From assembly GCF_030269685.1 (NCBI RefSeq), contig NZ_BSTT01000012.1, forward strand, positions 62,001 through 126,000: a stretch of DNA of 64,000 nucleotides, read 5' to 3'. Positions 27,259 to 35,258 of this stretch are shown here, one piece after another. The notes beneath the pieces are model-generated. The model was not told where the DNA came from. It was given only the letters and a program-made list of their open reading frames with translations, and ran no database searches. Made by a program: the position numbers and the translations under genes. The DNA is from Actinomycetospora sp. NBRC 106378 (GTDB lineage: Bacteria; Actinomycetota; Actinomycetes; Mycobacteriales; Pseudonocardiaceae). Position 1 is the first letter of the stretch; every line of letters starts with the position of its first letter.

Positions 27259-28164
27259 TCAGGGCAGGGTGACGACGACCTTCCCGTTGCCGGCCTCGGC
27301 GAGCTCGTGTGCCTTCACGATCTCGTCGAGCGGGACGACGTGGCCGACGCGGGGCCGGTAATGGCCGTCCCGCCCGAGCGCGGCGGCCGCGTCCAGGACC
27401 GACGAGTCGTTGGCGGCGTCGACGAGGTGCGTCCCGAGTCGGGCGGCGCCGTTCCGGTCGATCACGGTGACCACGCGCGACGGGTCACCGCCGACGATCT
27501 CGACGAGATCGGGCAGGGCGTCGGACGCCGCGGCGTGCAGGGCGGCGTCGACCCCCTGCGGGGCGAGCGCCCGGACCCGCTCGGGCAGGCCGGGCCCGTA
27601 GGTGGTCGGGAGGACGCCAGCGGCGCGCAGGGCCTCGTGGTTGGCCTCGCGCGCCGTGCCGACGACGGTGGCGCCGGCCTGGACGGCTGCGGCCACCGCG
27701 ACGGTCCCGACGGCACCGGAGGCACCGTCGACGAGCAGCGTGCGTCCCCGGAGGTCGCCGAACGGGCCCAGCGCCCGCAACGCGGTCACGGCACCGAGAC
27801 CCGCTGCCGCCGCCTCCTCCACGCTCCAGGTCGGCGGGACCGGGGCCCAGGCGGTCAGCACGGCGAACTCGGCCGTGGTGTCGGCGTGACCACCGAGCCC
27901 GAACACGAGGTCGCCCGGCGCCACCCCCTCGACCTGCGGCCCGACCTCGTCGACGACGCCGGCCGCGTCCCGGCCCGGGACGGCGGGCAGGTCGAGGGGC
28001 AGGAACTCCGCCAGGGCGCCGGCGCGCAGCAACCAGTCGATCGGGTTGACGCTCGCCGCCCGCACCCGGATGCGGATCGAGCCCGGGCCCGCGTGCGGTT
28101 CGGGGGCCTCCTCCACGGTGAGGACCTCGGGGCCGCCGTAGCGGTGGAAGCGCGCTGCGCGCAT
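27259..28164 (-). CDS. Zinc-independent alcohol dehydrogenase/quinone oxidoreductase family (MDR)
   Basis: NAD(P)H-dependent medium-chain reductase, 301 residues. The N-terminal GroES-like domain carries FHRYGGPEVLTVEEAPEP, RAASVNPIDWLLRAG and PGRDAAGVVDEVG. The Rossmann domain has LLVDGASGAVGTVAVAAAVQ. The zinc ligands of true alcohol dehydrogenases are absent, which fits the quinone/enone reductase branch. The ATG at 28164 has CAGGAG upstream. It is divergent from a MarR regulator across a 93-nt gap with repeated motifs, a layout typical of MarR-controlled electrophile or oxidant defence. That role is inferred. Confidence 0.85.
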   Translation of the reverse strand: MRAARFHRYGGPEVLTVEEAPEPHAGPGSIRIRVRAASVNPIDWLLRAGALAEFLPLDLPAVPGRDAAGVVDEVGPQVEGVAPGDLVFGLGGHADTTAEFAVLTAWAPVPPTWSVEEAAAAGLGAVTALRALGPFGDLRGRTLLVDGASGAVGTVAVAAAVQAGATVVGTAREANHEALRAAGVLPTTYGPGLPERVRALAPQGVDAALHAAASDALPDLVEIVGGDPSRVVTVIDRNGAARLGTHLVDAANDSSVLDAAAALGRDGHYRPRVGHVVPLDEIVKAHELAEAGNGKVVVTLP

Positions 28165-28184
28165 GGTCTGCTCCTGCTCGGTCC

Positions 28185-28227
28185 GATACTTGCTGCGGAA
28201 ATCAAAGCTAGGAGCGGATACTTTCCG
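28185..28227. promoter_or_regulatory. Candidate MarR control region
   Basis: Direct repeat GATACTT at 28185-28191 and 28217-28223, and inverted CGGAAA/TTTCCG (28196-28201, 28222-28227), in an AT-richer gap between divergent genes. It is probably the binding region of the adjacent MarR protein. Confidence 0.35.
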
Positions 28228-28244
28228 TGTCAAACATCGCTGGG

Positions 28245-28250
28245 TAGGCT
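28245..28250 (+). promoter_or_regulatory. -10 hexamer of leaderless marR promoter
   Basis: TAGGCT, 7 nt upstream of the GTG at 28258. Confidence 0.55.
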
Positions 28251-28257
28251 CCTGTCG

Positions 28258-28737
28258 GTGGGCGAGGACTTGCTGGTCGGACGCGAGGCACGGACCTGGT
28301 CCCTGTTGCTCGGCGTCATGATGTGGCTGCCCGCCGAGCTGGACGCCTACCTGGAGCGCGTCGTCGGCGTGAGCCACGCCGAGTACCAGGTGGTGCGCTG
28401 GCTCTCGGCGGGCGAGGACCGCGAACTGCACATGACGCGGCTCGCGGCGACGGCCAACGTGACCCCGTCGCACCTGTCCCGGATCGTGGCGCGGCTCGAG
28501 CGGCGCGGCTGGATCGAGCGGAGCCCCGATCCCGACGACGCCCGTCGCACCCTGGCCCGCCTCACCCCGGACGGCGCCGCGACCGTGGCCGCCTGCGAGC
28601 CCGGCTATGCGGCCGAGGTCCGGCGCCTGGTCTTCGCCCACCTGCAGCGCGACCAGGTCGACCAGCTCGCCGACATCGCCGAGGCGGTCCTGACCCCGCT
28701 GCGCCCCGACTGCGTCGCCGCCCTGCCCGGGCCCTGA
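28258..28737 (+). CDS. MarR family transcriptional regulator
   Basis: Winged-helix dimeric regulator of 159 residues. The DNA-binding helix is in ANVTPSHLSRIVARLERRGW, and the wing is ERSPDPDDARRTLARLTPDG. The flanking helices (MMWLPAELDAYLERVVGVSH, YQVVRWLSAGED) are typical. Start GTG at 28258 follows a leaderless -10. It is divergent from, and likely represses, the quinone-oxidoreductase gene. Its TGA lies in the arm of a palindromic repeat. Confidence 0.88.
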   Translation: MGEDLLVGREARTWSLLLGVMMWLPAELDAYLERVVGVSHAEYQVVRWLSAGEDRELHMTRLAATANVTPSHLSRIVARLERRGWIERSPDPDDARRTLARLTPDGAATVAACEPGYAAEVRRLVFAHLQRDQVDQLADIAEAVLTPLRPDCVAALPGP

Positions 28738-28882
28738 GGGTCATGCCAGGCAGGCCGGACCGCCGTGGACGCTGTCTCACGTCACACTCGCGGAGGGTGC
28801 GGCCCGCGCCCGACCGGGAGCTCGCCGCGAGGGTCACGTCAGGCAGGCCCCAGCGGCTCGAAAGCTGCCTCACGTCACCCTC
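28736..28882. repeat. Palindromic repeat family 2, two units
   Basis: Unit at 28829-28882 has arms GAGGGTCACGTCAGGCAG and CTGCCTCACGTCACCCTC (2 mismatches in 18, loop 18 nt). A more diverged unit at 28736-28789 includes the marR stop codon. Both are followed by CGCGGAGGGTGCGG. A third member is at 55657-55709. Confidence 0.75.
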
Positions 28883-28913
28883 GCGGAGGGTGCGGGCCCG
28901 GCACGATGACCCC

Positions 28914-29462
28914 GTGACCCGACCACGCCGCCTCCGCCCCGACGAGCTCGGCCCGGCCGCCCGTCGCGTCTACGACGCCATCGCCGCCGGACCACGGGCG
29001 GGGAGTGGCCTCGTCCAGGACGACGGGTCGCTGCGCGGCCCCTTCGACGCGATGCTGCGCCACCCCGCCGTCGGGGAGCCGCTGCAGGCTCTCGGGGCGG
29101 CGCTGCGCTACGCCGGGGACCTGTCCGATCGGGCTCGCGAGCTCGTGATCCTCCGGGTCGCCGGGGTGCGGGACAGCGCGTTCGAGCGCTCCGCCCATGA
29201 GCCGATCGCTCGACGGGCCGGACTGACCGACGACCAGCTCGCCGGGCTCGCCGCCGACGCCGTCGTCGCCTGGCCCGACCCCGTGGAGCACACCGCCGAC
29301 ACGGCCGCCCGCGCGCTCGCCCGCCACGAGCCCGTGGACGACGAGACCTACCGCGACTGGGTGGACGTCCTGGGCGAGGCGGGCCTGGTCGAGGTGACGG
29401 CGCTCGTCGGCTACTACGGCCTGCTCGCCGACCTGCTGCGCCTGTTCGCCCCGGAGCCATGA
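28914..29462 (+). CDS. Carboxymuconolactone decarboxylase (AhpD-like) family protein
   Basis: 182-residue all-helical protein of the CMD/AhpD superfamily. The core block LSDRARELVILRVAGVRDSAFERSAHEPIA follows the family pattern of a cofactorless decarboxylase or thiol peroxidase helper, but it lacks the CxxC of AhpD-type enzymes, so peroxidase activity is unlikely. FDAMLRHPAVGEPLQALGAAL at the N-terminal side is also typical. The GTG at 28914 lies 6 nt after a CACGAT hexamer. It is a single gene between a palindromic repeat and a small ORF. Substrate is unknown. Confidence 0.8.
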   Translation: MTRPRRLRPDELGPAARRVYDAIAAGPRAGSGLVQDDGSLRGPFDAMLRHPAVGEPLQALGAALRYAGDLSDRARELVILRVAGVRDSAFERSAHEPIARRAGLTDDQLAGLAADAVVAWPDPVEHTADTAARALARHEPVDDETYRDWVDVLGEAGLVEVTALVGYYGLLADLLRLFAPEP

Positions 29463-29535
29463 CCGGCCGATCGGGCAGGTGACCCAGACCACGTCCCGGG
29501 TAGCCGACAGGGTCCACCACACGAGAGGACCCGCC

Positions 29536-29691
29536 ATGAGCACCGAGAAGCAGACCGACCCGTCGACCGTCGTCCCGCCCGCCGAGCAGCTGACCGGCGA
29601 GTCGGCCGAACCGGACCGCCCGGCGGTGTCCGACGTGTTCCCGGCCGGGGAGGCCGCGTCCGAGGACCACCTCGAGCCCAACGAGGGTTGA
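29536..29691 (+). CDS. Small acidic hypothetical protein (51 aa)
   Basis: Short acidic product starting MSTEKQTDPSTVVPP and ending HLEPNEG, with many Pro, Ser and Glu and no predicted structure. GAGGA lies 7 nt upstream of the ATG. It ends at the same base position where the convergent sigma factor gene ends on the other strand (29692). I do not recognise it. Coding is supported only by the ribosome site and codon choice. Confidence 0.5.
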   Translation: MSTEKQTDPSTVVPPAEQLTGESAEPDRPAVSDVFPAGEAASEDHLEPNEG

Positions 29692-30699
29692 TCAGTCGAG
29701 CACGAGCGGCAGCCCCGCGGCCGTGACGTGCTCGGCCCCGAGGAACGACGTCAGGTCCGCGATCCGCTCGCCGCGCAGGGTCAGCACCGTGATCGACCAG
29801 GCGCGGTAGGACCCGTCGTCGGGACCCTGCGCGACGGCGGGTCCGTTGAGGTAGAGCGCGACCGCGGGCTGGCCGTTCGCGCTGGTCACGATCGTGCGCC
29901 ACGTCCCGCAGGCGCCGAGCGGCACGGCCCGGGTGAAGGCGTCGACCGGGCCGAGGCCGGCGTACCAGCCGGGCAGGGGCGGCATCGACCACGTGACGTC
30001 CTCGGTGAGCAGGGCGACCAGGCGGTCGGCGTCACCCTGCTCGAGCGCGGCCGCGTAGCCGGTGACGACGGCCCGGAGCCGGGCGTCGTCGACCCCCGCG
30101 AGGGTCCGGGCCTGCGACACCGGCGGGACCTTCTCCGCGACGATCCGCCGCGCGCGCTGCAGCGCCGAGTTCACCGCCGCGGTCGAGGTGTCCATCGTCG
30201 CCGCGATCTCGGCGGCCGAGAAGCCGAGCACCTCGAAGAGCAGGAGGGCGGCCCGCTGGTTGCCGGGCAGGTGCTGCAGCGCGGCGACGAACGCCAGCTC
30301 GACCGACTCGCGCTCCTCGACGGCGAGCGCCGCGTCCGGGTAGGGCGTCAACCACGGCACCTCGACCGGCACGTCGTCGAGGATCGGTTTGGACGACGCC
30401 GGACCGAGGTCCATTGGCAGGGCCCGCCGACCGCGGGCGTCGGCGAGGTCGAGACAGGTGCGGGTCGCGACGGTGTACAGCCAGGACCGCAGCATGCTGC
30501 GCCCCTCGAACCGGCCGATGGCCCGCCACGCGCGCAGCAGCGCGTCCTGCAGTGCGTCGTCGGCGTCGTGCACCGACCCGAGCATGCGGTAGCAGTGCGC
30601 GTGCAGCTCAGGGCGCACCGTCGCGATCAGCCGGTCGAACGCGGCGGCGTCCCCGGCGCGGGCGGCGTCGAGGTCGGCCTCGGCGAGCGCGGCGTCCAT
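29692..30699 (-). CDS. ECF sigma factor with C-terminal SnoaL-like domain (SigG-type)
   Basis: Extracytoplasmic-function sigma factor of 335 residues. Region 2 is visible at residues ~28-80 (ELHAHCYRMLGSVHDADDAL, WLYTVATRTCLDLAD) and region 4 at ~145-190 (LPGNQRAALLLFEVLGFSAA, DTSTAAVNSALQRARR). A SnoaL-like fold follows (VVTGYAAALEQGDADRLVAL, EDVTWSMPPLPGWYAGL), which in this class replaces a separate anti-sigma factor. The overall plan matches M. tuberculosis SigG. The ATG at 30699 lies 7 nt after a CAGACT hexamer. A repeat of family 1 covers its upstream region. Confidence 0.85.
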   Translation of the reverse strand: MDAALAEADLDAARAGDAAAFDRLIATVRPELHAHCYRMLGSVHDADDALQDALLRAWRAIGRFEGRSMLRSWLYTVATRTCLDLADARGRRALPMDLGPASSKPILDDVPVEVPWLTPYPDAALAVEERESVELAFVAALQHLPGNQRAALLLFEVLGFSAAEIAATMDTSTAAVNSALQRARRIVAEKVPPVSQARTLAGVDDARLRAVVTGYAAALEQGDADRLVALLTEDVTWSMPPLPGWYAGLGPVDAFTRAVPLGACGTWRTIVTSANGQPAVALYLNGPAVAQGPDDGSYRAWSITVLTLRGERIADLTSFLGAEHVTAAGLPLVLD

Positions 30700-30706
30700 G
30701 GGGCCG

Positions 30707-30712
30707 AGTCTG
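30707..30712 (-). promoter_or_regulatory. -10-like hexamer of leaderless sigma factor promoter
   Basis: Minus-strand CAGACT, 7 nt upstream of the ATG at 30699. Confidence 0.4.
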
Positions 30713-30732
30713 CCGCGTCGCCCTGTCCGGTT

Positions 30733-30852
30733 TCGACCGAAGGGCCCCTTCGCTCCGTAGAACCGCCCGGGGGCGCCCTTCGCCACGACGCCGCGGCACG
30801 GGCGAAGGGCGGCCACGGCCCGTCTAGTCGACCGAGGGGGCCCTTCGCTCGG
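30733..30852. repeat. Palindromic repeat family 1, third copy
   Basis: Two units (30733-30784 and 30801-30852) with the same CGAAGGGCCCCTTCG and TAGAACCGCCC elements as the copies at 14384 and 15516. The second unit encodes the last codons and stop of the MFS gene on the minus strand (ERRAPSVD, TAG). Confidence 0.8.
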
Positions 30853-32056
30853 AACGGGCCGCCGCCGTCCGCAGCGGCAGGACCACCACGACCGTCGCCG
30901 CGAGCAGCACCACGAGGAAGCCGATCGTGGCCGACCAGCCCGCCACCCCGAACACGACGCCACCGAGCGTGCCACCGACCGACGATCCGACGTAGTAGCT
31001 GAACAGGTACATCCCGGACGCGACGGCCCGCCCGTGCTCGGCGCGCCGCCCGACCCACGCCGACGCCACCGCGTGCCCCGCGAAGAACCCGACCGTGAGC
31101 AGCGCCAGGCCGCCGATCACCAGCGCGAGCACGGGCGCCAGCATCGCGACGGCGCCGACGACCGCCACGGCGCAGGCCGCCAGGACGGTCCTCCGGGCGC
31201 CGAGCCGGCCGGAGATCCGGCCGGCCACCGTGGAGGTCACGGTCCCGACGGCATAGAGGACGAAGACGAAGCCCACGACGAGGTCGGGCAGGGAGAAGGG
31301 CGGCCCGAGCAGGCGGAACGCCACGTAGTTGTAGGCGCAGACGAAGGTGCCCATGAGCAGCAGTCCGACTGCGAACAGCCGCCGCAGCACCGGGTCGCCC
31401 AGGTGCGAGCGCACCTCGCCGACCACCTCGGACGCCGCGACGGGGGTCGGGGTGAAGCGCCGCGACGGCGGGAGCACCAGCCAGAAGACGAGCAGACAGG
31501 CCGCCGAGACGGCCGCGATCCCGCCGAGGGCGAGACGCCAGGAGCCGGTGAGGTCGTTCAGCGCGGACACCACGATCCGCCCGCCGAAGCCGCCGACCGA
31601 GTTCCCTGCGACGTAGAGGCCCATCGCCCCGCCGAGGTGCCCGGCGTCGACCTCGTCGGCCAGGTACGCCATCCCGACGGCGGGCAGCCCCGCCAGCGCC
31701 ACCCCCTCCAGCCCGCGCAGCACCAGCAGCAGCCACAGCGACGGCGCCACCGCGGCGGCCAGCCCGAGCACCACGGCGCCCCCGAGCGACCACAGCATCA
31801 CCGGCCGCCGGCCCCACCGCTCGGACAGCGCCGACGCCGGGATGATCGCCAGGGCCAGCCCCCCGGTGGTCACCGAGACCGACAGGGAGGCCGTGCCGGG
31901 CGAGACCGCGAACACGTCGACGAGCCGCGGCAGCAGCGGCTGCGTCGCGTAGAGCAGCGCGAACGTGGTGAAGCCCGCGAAGAACAGCCCCACCGAGACG
32001 CGTCGGAAACCCGGGTCTCCCCGTCGGAGGGCGGCGGTCCCCAGGTCCACGGACAT
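30824..32056 (-). CDS. MFS transporter (YnfM/arabinose-efflux type)
   Basis: 12-helix major facilitator of 410 residues, likely an exporter. The A-motif is in SALSERWGRRPVMLW; the second-half equivalent is in RISGRLGARRTVL. The helix-rich segments (FAGFTTFALLYATQPLLPRL at the start, GTLGGVVFGVAGW near the end) resemble YnfM/NepI-type proteins. The ATG at 32056 is fixed by TAGCCT ending 8 nt upstream. The C-terminal SERRAPSVD is encoded by a dispersed repeat, so the native end was probably altered by repeat insertion. Substrate is unknown. Confidence 0.87.
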   Translation of the reverse strand: MSVDLGTAALRRGDPGFRRVSVGLFFAGFTTFALLYATQPLLPRLVDVFAVSPGTASLSVSVTTGGLALAIIPASALSERWGRRPVMLWSLGGAVVLGLAAAVAPSLWLLLVLRGLEGVALAGLPAVGMAYLADEVDAGHLGGAMGLYVAGNSVGGFGGRIVVSALNDLTGSWRLALGGIAAVSAACLLVFWLVLPPSRRFTPTPVAASEVVGEVRSHLGDPVLRRLFAVGLLLMGTFVCAYNYVAFRLLGPPFSLPDLVVGFVFVLYAVGTVTSTVAGRISGRLGARRTVLAACAVAVVGAVAMLAPVLALVIGGLALLTVGFFAGHAVASAWVGRRAEHGRAVASGMYLFSYYVGSSVGGTLGGVVFGVAGWSATIGFLVVLLAATVVVVLPLRTAAARSERRAPSVD

Positions 32057-32064
32057 CGTTGCCC

Positions 32065-32070
32065 AGGCTA
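32065..32070 (-). promoter_or_regulatory. -10 hexamer of leaderless MFS promoter
   Basis: Minus-strand TAGCCT, 8 nt upstream of the ATG at 32056. It overlaps the stop region of cutA. Confidence 0.5.
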
Positions 32071-32376
32071 ATCGGACGATTCGTCCGCCACCCACGTCAG
32101 ATACGTCTCATGTCCGCCGTCGATCGGGAGCGCGATCACCTCGGGCACGTCGTAGGAGTGGTTCGCGACGATCCAGTCGGTCGCCTCGGGCACGCGCGCG
32201 GTCTTCACGACGAGCTGGTACTCCGGCTCGACCTGCACCGCTCCCTCCCACCGGAACACGCTGCGGACCGGCCCCACGATCTGCACGCAGGCGGCGAGCC
32301 GGGCCTCGACGAGCCCGCGGGCCAGCCGCTGCGCCTCGTCGTCGGAGTCGGTGGTGGTCAGGAGCACGTGGGGCAC
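32068..32376 (-). CDS. cutA: CutA1 divalent-cation tolerance protein
   Basis: Small trimeric ferredoxin-like protein of 102 residues linked to copper tolerance in E. coli, though its exact role remains unsettled. Family blocks: LLTTTDSDDEAQRLARGLVE, RLAACVQIVGPVRSVFRWEG (conserved Cys), EPEYQLVVKT and HSYDVPEVIALPI. The GTG at 32376 gives a length typical of the family. It is upstream of, and nearly touches, the MFS gene, but the MFS has its own promoter. Confidence 0.92.
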   Translation of the reverse strand: MPHVLLTTTDSDDEAQRLARGLVEARLAACVQIVGPVRSVFRWEGAVQVEPEYQLVVKTARVPEATDWIVANHSYDVPEVIALPIDGGHETYLTWVADESSD

Positions 32377-32418
32377 CCGTGCAGGTCAGCAGAGCGCGCC
32401 CGTCCGCGCCAGCGCGGG

Positions 32419-32991
32419 TCACGACGGCGGGTGTGCCTCCCGGATCGCGGCCTCCAGTCCGCCGAGGAGCACGCCGAGGTGGACGTCGAACGACATGGGC
32501 TCCGCGGCGGTGCCCGGGAAGCGGGCGCCGGACTCGAGCGTGACCCAGCCGAGCACGGCGCTGCTGAACGAGTACCAGTACTGCCGTGCCGACGCGGGGT
32601 CGGCGCCCGCGGCGGTGAGGGCGGCCAGCGCCGCCGTCTCCACGGGTGCGTGCCCGGCGTCCCGGTGCTCCCCGGTGAGGAGCCGGTGCGCGTAGCCGGG
32701 GACGCCGCCGACCTCACGGCGCAGGCGGTGCGCCCAGTCCGTCAGCCACGCCCGCCACGAGTCGGGGCCCGGCGTGAATCCCGGCAGCACCCGGGTGGCG
32801 ACGTCCGCCGCGACGAGGTCGAGCAGGGCGTCGCGGTCGGCCACCCAGCGGTAGAGCGCGGAGGTCGACACGCCGAGCTCGGCGGCCACGCCCGCCATCG
32901 TCAGGGTCGCGGGGTCGGTCGCGGCGGCCACGGCGACGATCCGCGCGCGGTCGATCCGAGGGGGCCGACCACGGCGGGGGGAGTCCGTCAC
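32419..32991 (-). CDS. TetR family regulator
   Basis: 190-residue one-component repressor. The helix-turn-helix is at residues ~28-50 (TMAGVAAELGVSTSALYRWV), followed by a TetR_C-type ligand domain (WRAWLTDWAHRLRREV, YWYSFSSAVLGWVTLESG). The GTG at 32991 starts a basic Arg/Pro-rich N-terminus. It is divergent from the luciferase-like oxidoreductase, with a palindromic operator between them, so it probably represses both. Ligand is unknown. Confidence 0.88.
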   Translation of the reverse strand: MTDSPRRGRPPRIDRARIVAVAAATDPATLTMAGVAAELGVSTSALYRWVADRDALLDLVAADVATRVLPGFTPGPDSWRAWLTDWAHRLRREVGGVPGYAHRLLTGEHRDAGHAPVETAALAALTAAGADPASARQYWYSFSSAVLGWVTLESGARFPGTAAEPMSFDVHLGVLLGGLEAAIREAHPPS

Positions 32992-33005
32992 GACCCGGAG
33001 CGTCT

Positions 33006-33030
33006 CATTAGTAACGAGGCTTCACTAATG
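33006..33030. promoter_or_regulatory. Candidate TetR operator
   Basis: Perfect inverted repeat CATTAGT and ACTAATG with an 11-nt spacer in the gap between tetR and the luciferase-like gene, just upstream of the latter's -10. Confidence 0.6.
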
Positions 33031-33034
33031 CGCG

Positions 33035-33040
33035 TACCGT
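33035..33040 (+). promoter_or_regulatory. -10 hexamer of leaderless LLM gene promoter
   Basis: TACCGT, 7 nt upstream of the GTG at 33048, adjacent to the TetR operator. Confidence 0.55.
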
Positions 33041-33047
33041 GGTCGGG

Positions 33048-33911
33048 GTGCGCATCGGGATCGGGTTGCCCAACCACGTCGAGGGGGCCGACGGCGCGAC
33101 GCTGCTCGCGGTCGCCCGCCGGGCCGAGGACCTCGGGTTCGCGTCGGTCTACGCCAACGACCGCCTCGTCTGGACCAACCACGAGCCCCTCACGCTGCTC
33201 GCAGCCGTCGCCGGGGCGACCACGCGCATCCACCTCACCGGCGTGCTCGTGGCCCCGCTGCGGACCGACCACGCCCTGCTCGCGAGCGCGGCCGCCTCGG
33301 TCGACTCGCTCGCCGGCGCGGGCCGCCTCACCCTGGCACTCGCACCCGGCGTCCGGGCCGAGGACTTCGAGCGCGCGGGTGTCCCGTTCGCCGGACGCGG
33401 CGCGGCCCTCGACGCGCTCCTGCGCGAGCTCCGGCACTGCTGGGGGCCCGACGGCGACGTCGGACCGCGTCCCGCGACGCCGGGCGGACCGGCCCTGCTC
33501 CTCGCCGGGACCTCGGCCCCGACGCTGCGGCGGATCGTCACCCACGGGCGCGGGTGGCTGGCGAACCCCGGCCTCGCGCGGTTCGAGGACTTCTCCGCGG
33601 TCCTGCGCGTCCGGTGGCGGCAGGAGGGTCGCGACGGCGAGCCCTTCCGCGGCGTGGTGGTGCCGTTCGCCCTCGGGGCGGAGGCGGTCACGACGATGGA
33701 GCGCACCCAGCGGGCCTTCTTCGCCACCACCCCGGAGCACGCCGGACCGGTCATCGCGGGCACCGCGACCTCGGCGTCGGCGGTCCGGGACGTCGTGCAC
33801 GCCTACGCGCGGGCGGGTGCCGACGAACTCGTGCTCCAGGCCCAGCACCCGGACCCGGGCCAGGTCGACCGGGTCGCGGAGGCGCTGGACGCCGTCTCAG
33901 TCGGGGCGTGA
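33048..33911 (+). CDS. LLM-class (luciferase-like) flavin/F420-dependent oxidoreductase
   Basis: TIM-barrel oxidoreductase of 287 residues. The N-terminus IGIGLPNHVEGADGATLL, ARRAEDLGFASVYANDR and TRIHLTGVLVAPLRTDHALLA are typical of the bacterial luciferase superfamily; many actinobacterial members use coenzyme F420 instead of FMN, which cannot be told apart here. The GTG at 33048 follows a leaderless -10 next to the TetR operator, so it is likely inducible. Its last 15 nt overlap the convergent MFS gene. Substrate is unknown. Confidence 0.86.
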   Translation: MRIGIGLPNHVEGADGATLLAVARRAEDLGFASVYANDRLVWTNHEPLTLLAAVAGATTRIHLTGVLVAPLRTDHALLASAAASVDSLAGAGRLTLALAPGVRAEDFERAGVPFAGRGAALDALLRELRHCWGPDGDVGPRPATPGGPALLLAGTSAPTLRRIVTHGRGWLANPGLARFEDFSAVLRVRWRQEGRDGEPFRGVVVPFALGAEAVTTMERTQRAFFATTPEHAGPVIAGTATSASAVRDVVHAYARAGADELVLQAQHPDPGQVDRVAEALDAVSVGA

Positions 33912-35162
33912 GGGCGCACCGGTGGGCGACACCTCGCCGAACACCTTGCCCCGGGCCTCGGGGCCCAGCAGCAGCACGACCGCCGTCAGGACGAGGACGG
34001 GCACGATCACCGCGGCCAGCGCGAACGACCCGCCGTAGGCCGCCGCCAGGGCCGCCTGGATCGGCAGGTTGAACGAGGCGATCGCGTTGCCGAGCTGGTA
34101 GGTCACGCCCGGGTAGAAGCCGCGGACCTCGTCGGGCGAGAGCTCGGCGAGGTGCGCAGGCACCACGCCCCATCCGCCCTGCACGAACACCTGCAGCAGG
34201 AACGCGCCGAGGGTGACCAGCCCCAGCACCGGTGAGTACGCGAACAGGAAGACGACCGGGATGCCGAGCACCGCGCACGCGGCCGCGGTCCGCCGGCGGC
34301 CGAACCGCTCGGACAGCGCGCCGAAGTAGGCCCCGCCCAGGATCGCACCGACGTTGTAGATGATCGCGACGACGGTGACGGTGCCCGTGGAGGCGGAGAA
34401 GTCCTCCTTGAGGAAGGTCGGCACGTAGTCCTGCGTGCCGTGGCTCATGAAGTTGAACAGCGTCATGAGCACGATGAGGTAGAGGAAGCGGCGCAGGACC
34501 TTCGGCTGCAGGAAGACCTGGCCGGGCCCGACCTTCGTCAGCGCCACCTTCTCCTGGGTGCGCTCCCAGGCCTCCGACTCCCCGACGCGAGTGCGGATGA
34601 GGAAGGCGATCAGCGCCGGGATCGCGCCGAGGACGAACAGCCAGCGCCACCCGAGGTACGGCGTCACGAGGAAGTTCGCGATCGTCGCGAGCAGGTAGCC
34701 GACCGGGTAGCCCTGCTGGAGCAGGCCCGACCAGAACCCCCGCTTCTCCGGCGGGATCTTCTCCAGGGCCAGCGACGCCCCGAGGCCCCACTCGCCGCCC
34801 ATGCCGAGGCCGAACAGGAACCGGAGCACGACGAGGACCGTGAAGGTCGGCGCGAGCCCGGAGAGCACCTCCATGGCCGAGTAGAAGAGGACGTCGACCA
34901 TCAACGGGATGCGACGACCCTTCTTGTCCGCCCAGATGCCGAAGACCAGCGCGCCGATCGGACGCGCGATCAGGGTGACCGTGGTGAGGAAGGCCACCTC
35001 GGTCGTCGAGCGACCGAACTCCTTCGCGATGTCGGACAGGACGAACACGACGAGGAAGAAGTCGAACGCGTCCATCGCCCAGCCCAGCCAGGCGGCCAGG
35101 AACGCGTTGCGCTGCTCGCGGGTGAGCCCCCGCGCCTGCTCGAAGAGTCCCGGAGCGGCCAT
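33897..35162 (-). CDS. MFS metabolite:H+ symporter (sialate/lactate transporter type)
   Basis: 12-helix transporter of 421 residues. The A-motif GIWADKKGRRIPLM and the GLGMGGEWGLGASLALEKIPPE block mark the metabolite:H+ symporter subfamily (JEN/NanT/ProP relatives), and AWLGWAMDAFDFFLVVFVL forms the first helix. The ATG at 35162 follows TAAGTT by 8 nt. It is divergent from an EmrB/QacA-type exporter. Likely imports an organic acid; no metabolic neighbour identifies which. Confidence 0.9.
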   Translation of the reverse strand: MAAPGLFEQARGLTREQRNAFLAAWLGWAMDAFDFFLVVFVLSDIAKEFGRSTTEVAFLTTVTLIARPIGALVFGIWADKKGRRIPLMVDVLFYSAMEVLSGLAPTFTVLVVLRFLFGLGMGGEWGLGASLALEKIPPEKRGFWSGLLQQGYPVGYLLATIANFLVTPYLGWRWLFVLGAIPALIAFLIRTRVGESEAWERTQEKVALTKVGPGQVFLQPKVLRRFLYLIVLMTLFNFMSHGTQDYVPTFLKEDFSASTGTVTVVAIIYNVGAILGGAYFGALSERFGRRRTAAACAVLGIPVVFLFAYSPVLGLVTLGAFLLQVFVQGGWGVVPAHLAELSPDEVRGFYPGVTYQLGNAIASFNLPIQAALAAAYGGSFALAAVIVPVLVLTAVVLLLGPEARGKVFGEVSPTGAPSRPD

Positions 35163-35170
35163 GGCCCAGG

Positions 35171-35176
35171 AACTTA
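35171..35176 (-). promoter_or_regulatory. -10 hexamer of leaderless symporter promoter
   Basis: Minus-strand TAAGTT, 8 nt upstream of the ATG at 35162. Confidence 0.55.
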
Positions 35177-35245
35177 GGCTCAACAACGGTGGTCGGGACA
35201 CCCGTCGTCGGGAACGTCCCGCGATGTCCACCTCGGCACCGGGCC

Positions 35246-35251
35246 TAGGCT
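35246..35251 (+). promoter_or_regulatory. -10 hexamer of leaderless DHA2 exporter promoter
   Basis: TAGGCT, 7 nt upstream of the ATG at 35259. It favours ATG over the GTG at 35253. Confidence 0.55.
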
Positions 35252-35258
35252 CGTGAGC

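Noticed and set aside
27307-28257. Long plus-strand extension of the MarR frame
   Set aside because: It is antisense to the quinone oxidoreductase gene; the leaderless -10 and GTG at 28258 give a standard MarR length.
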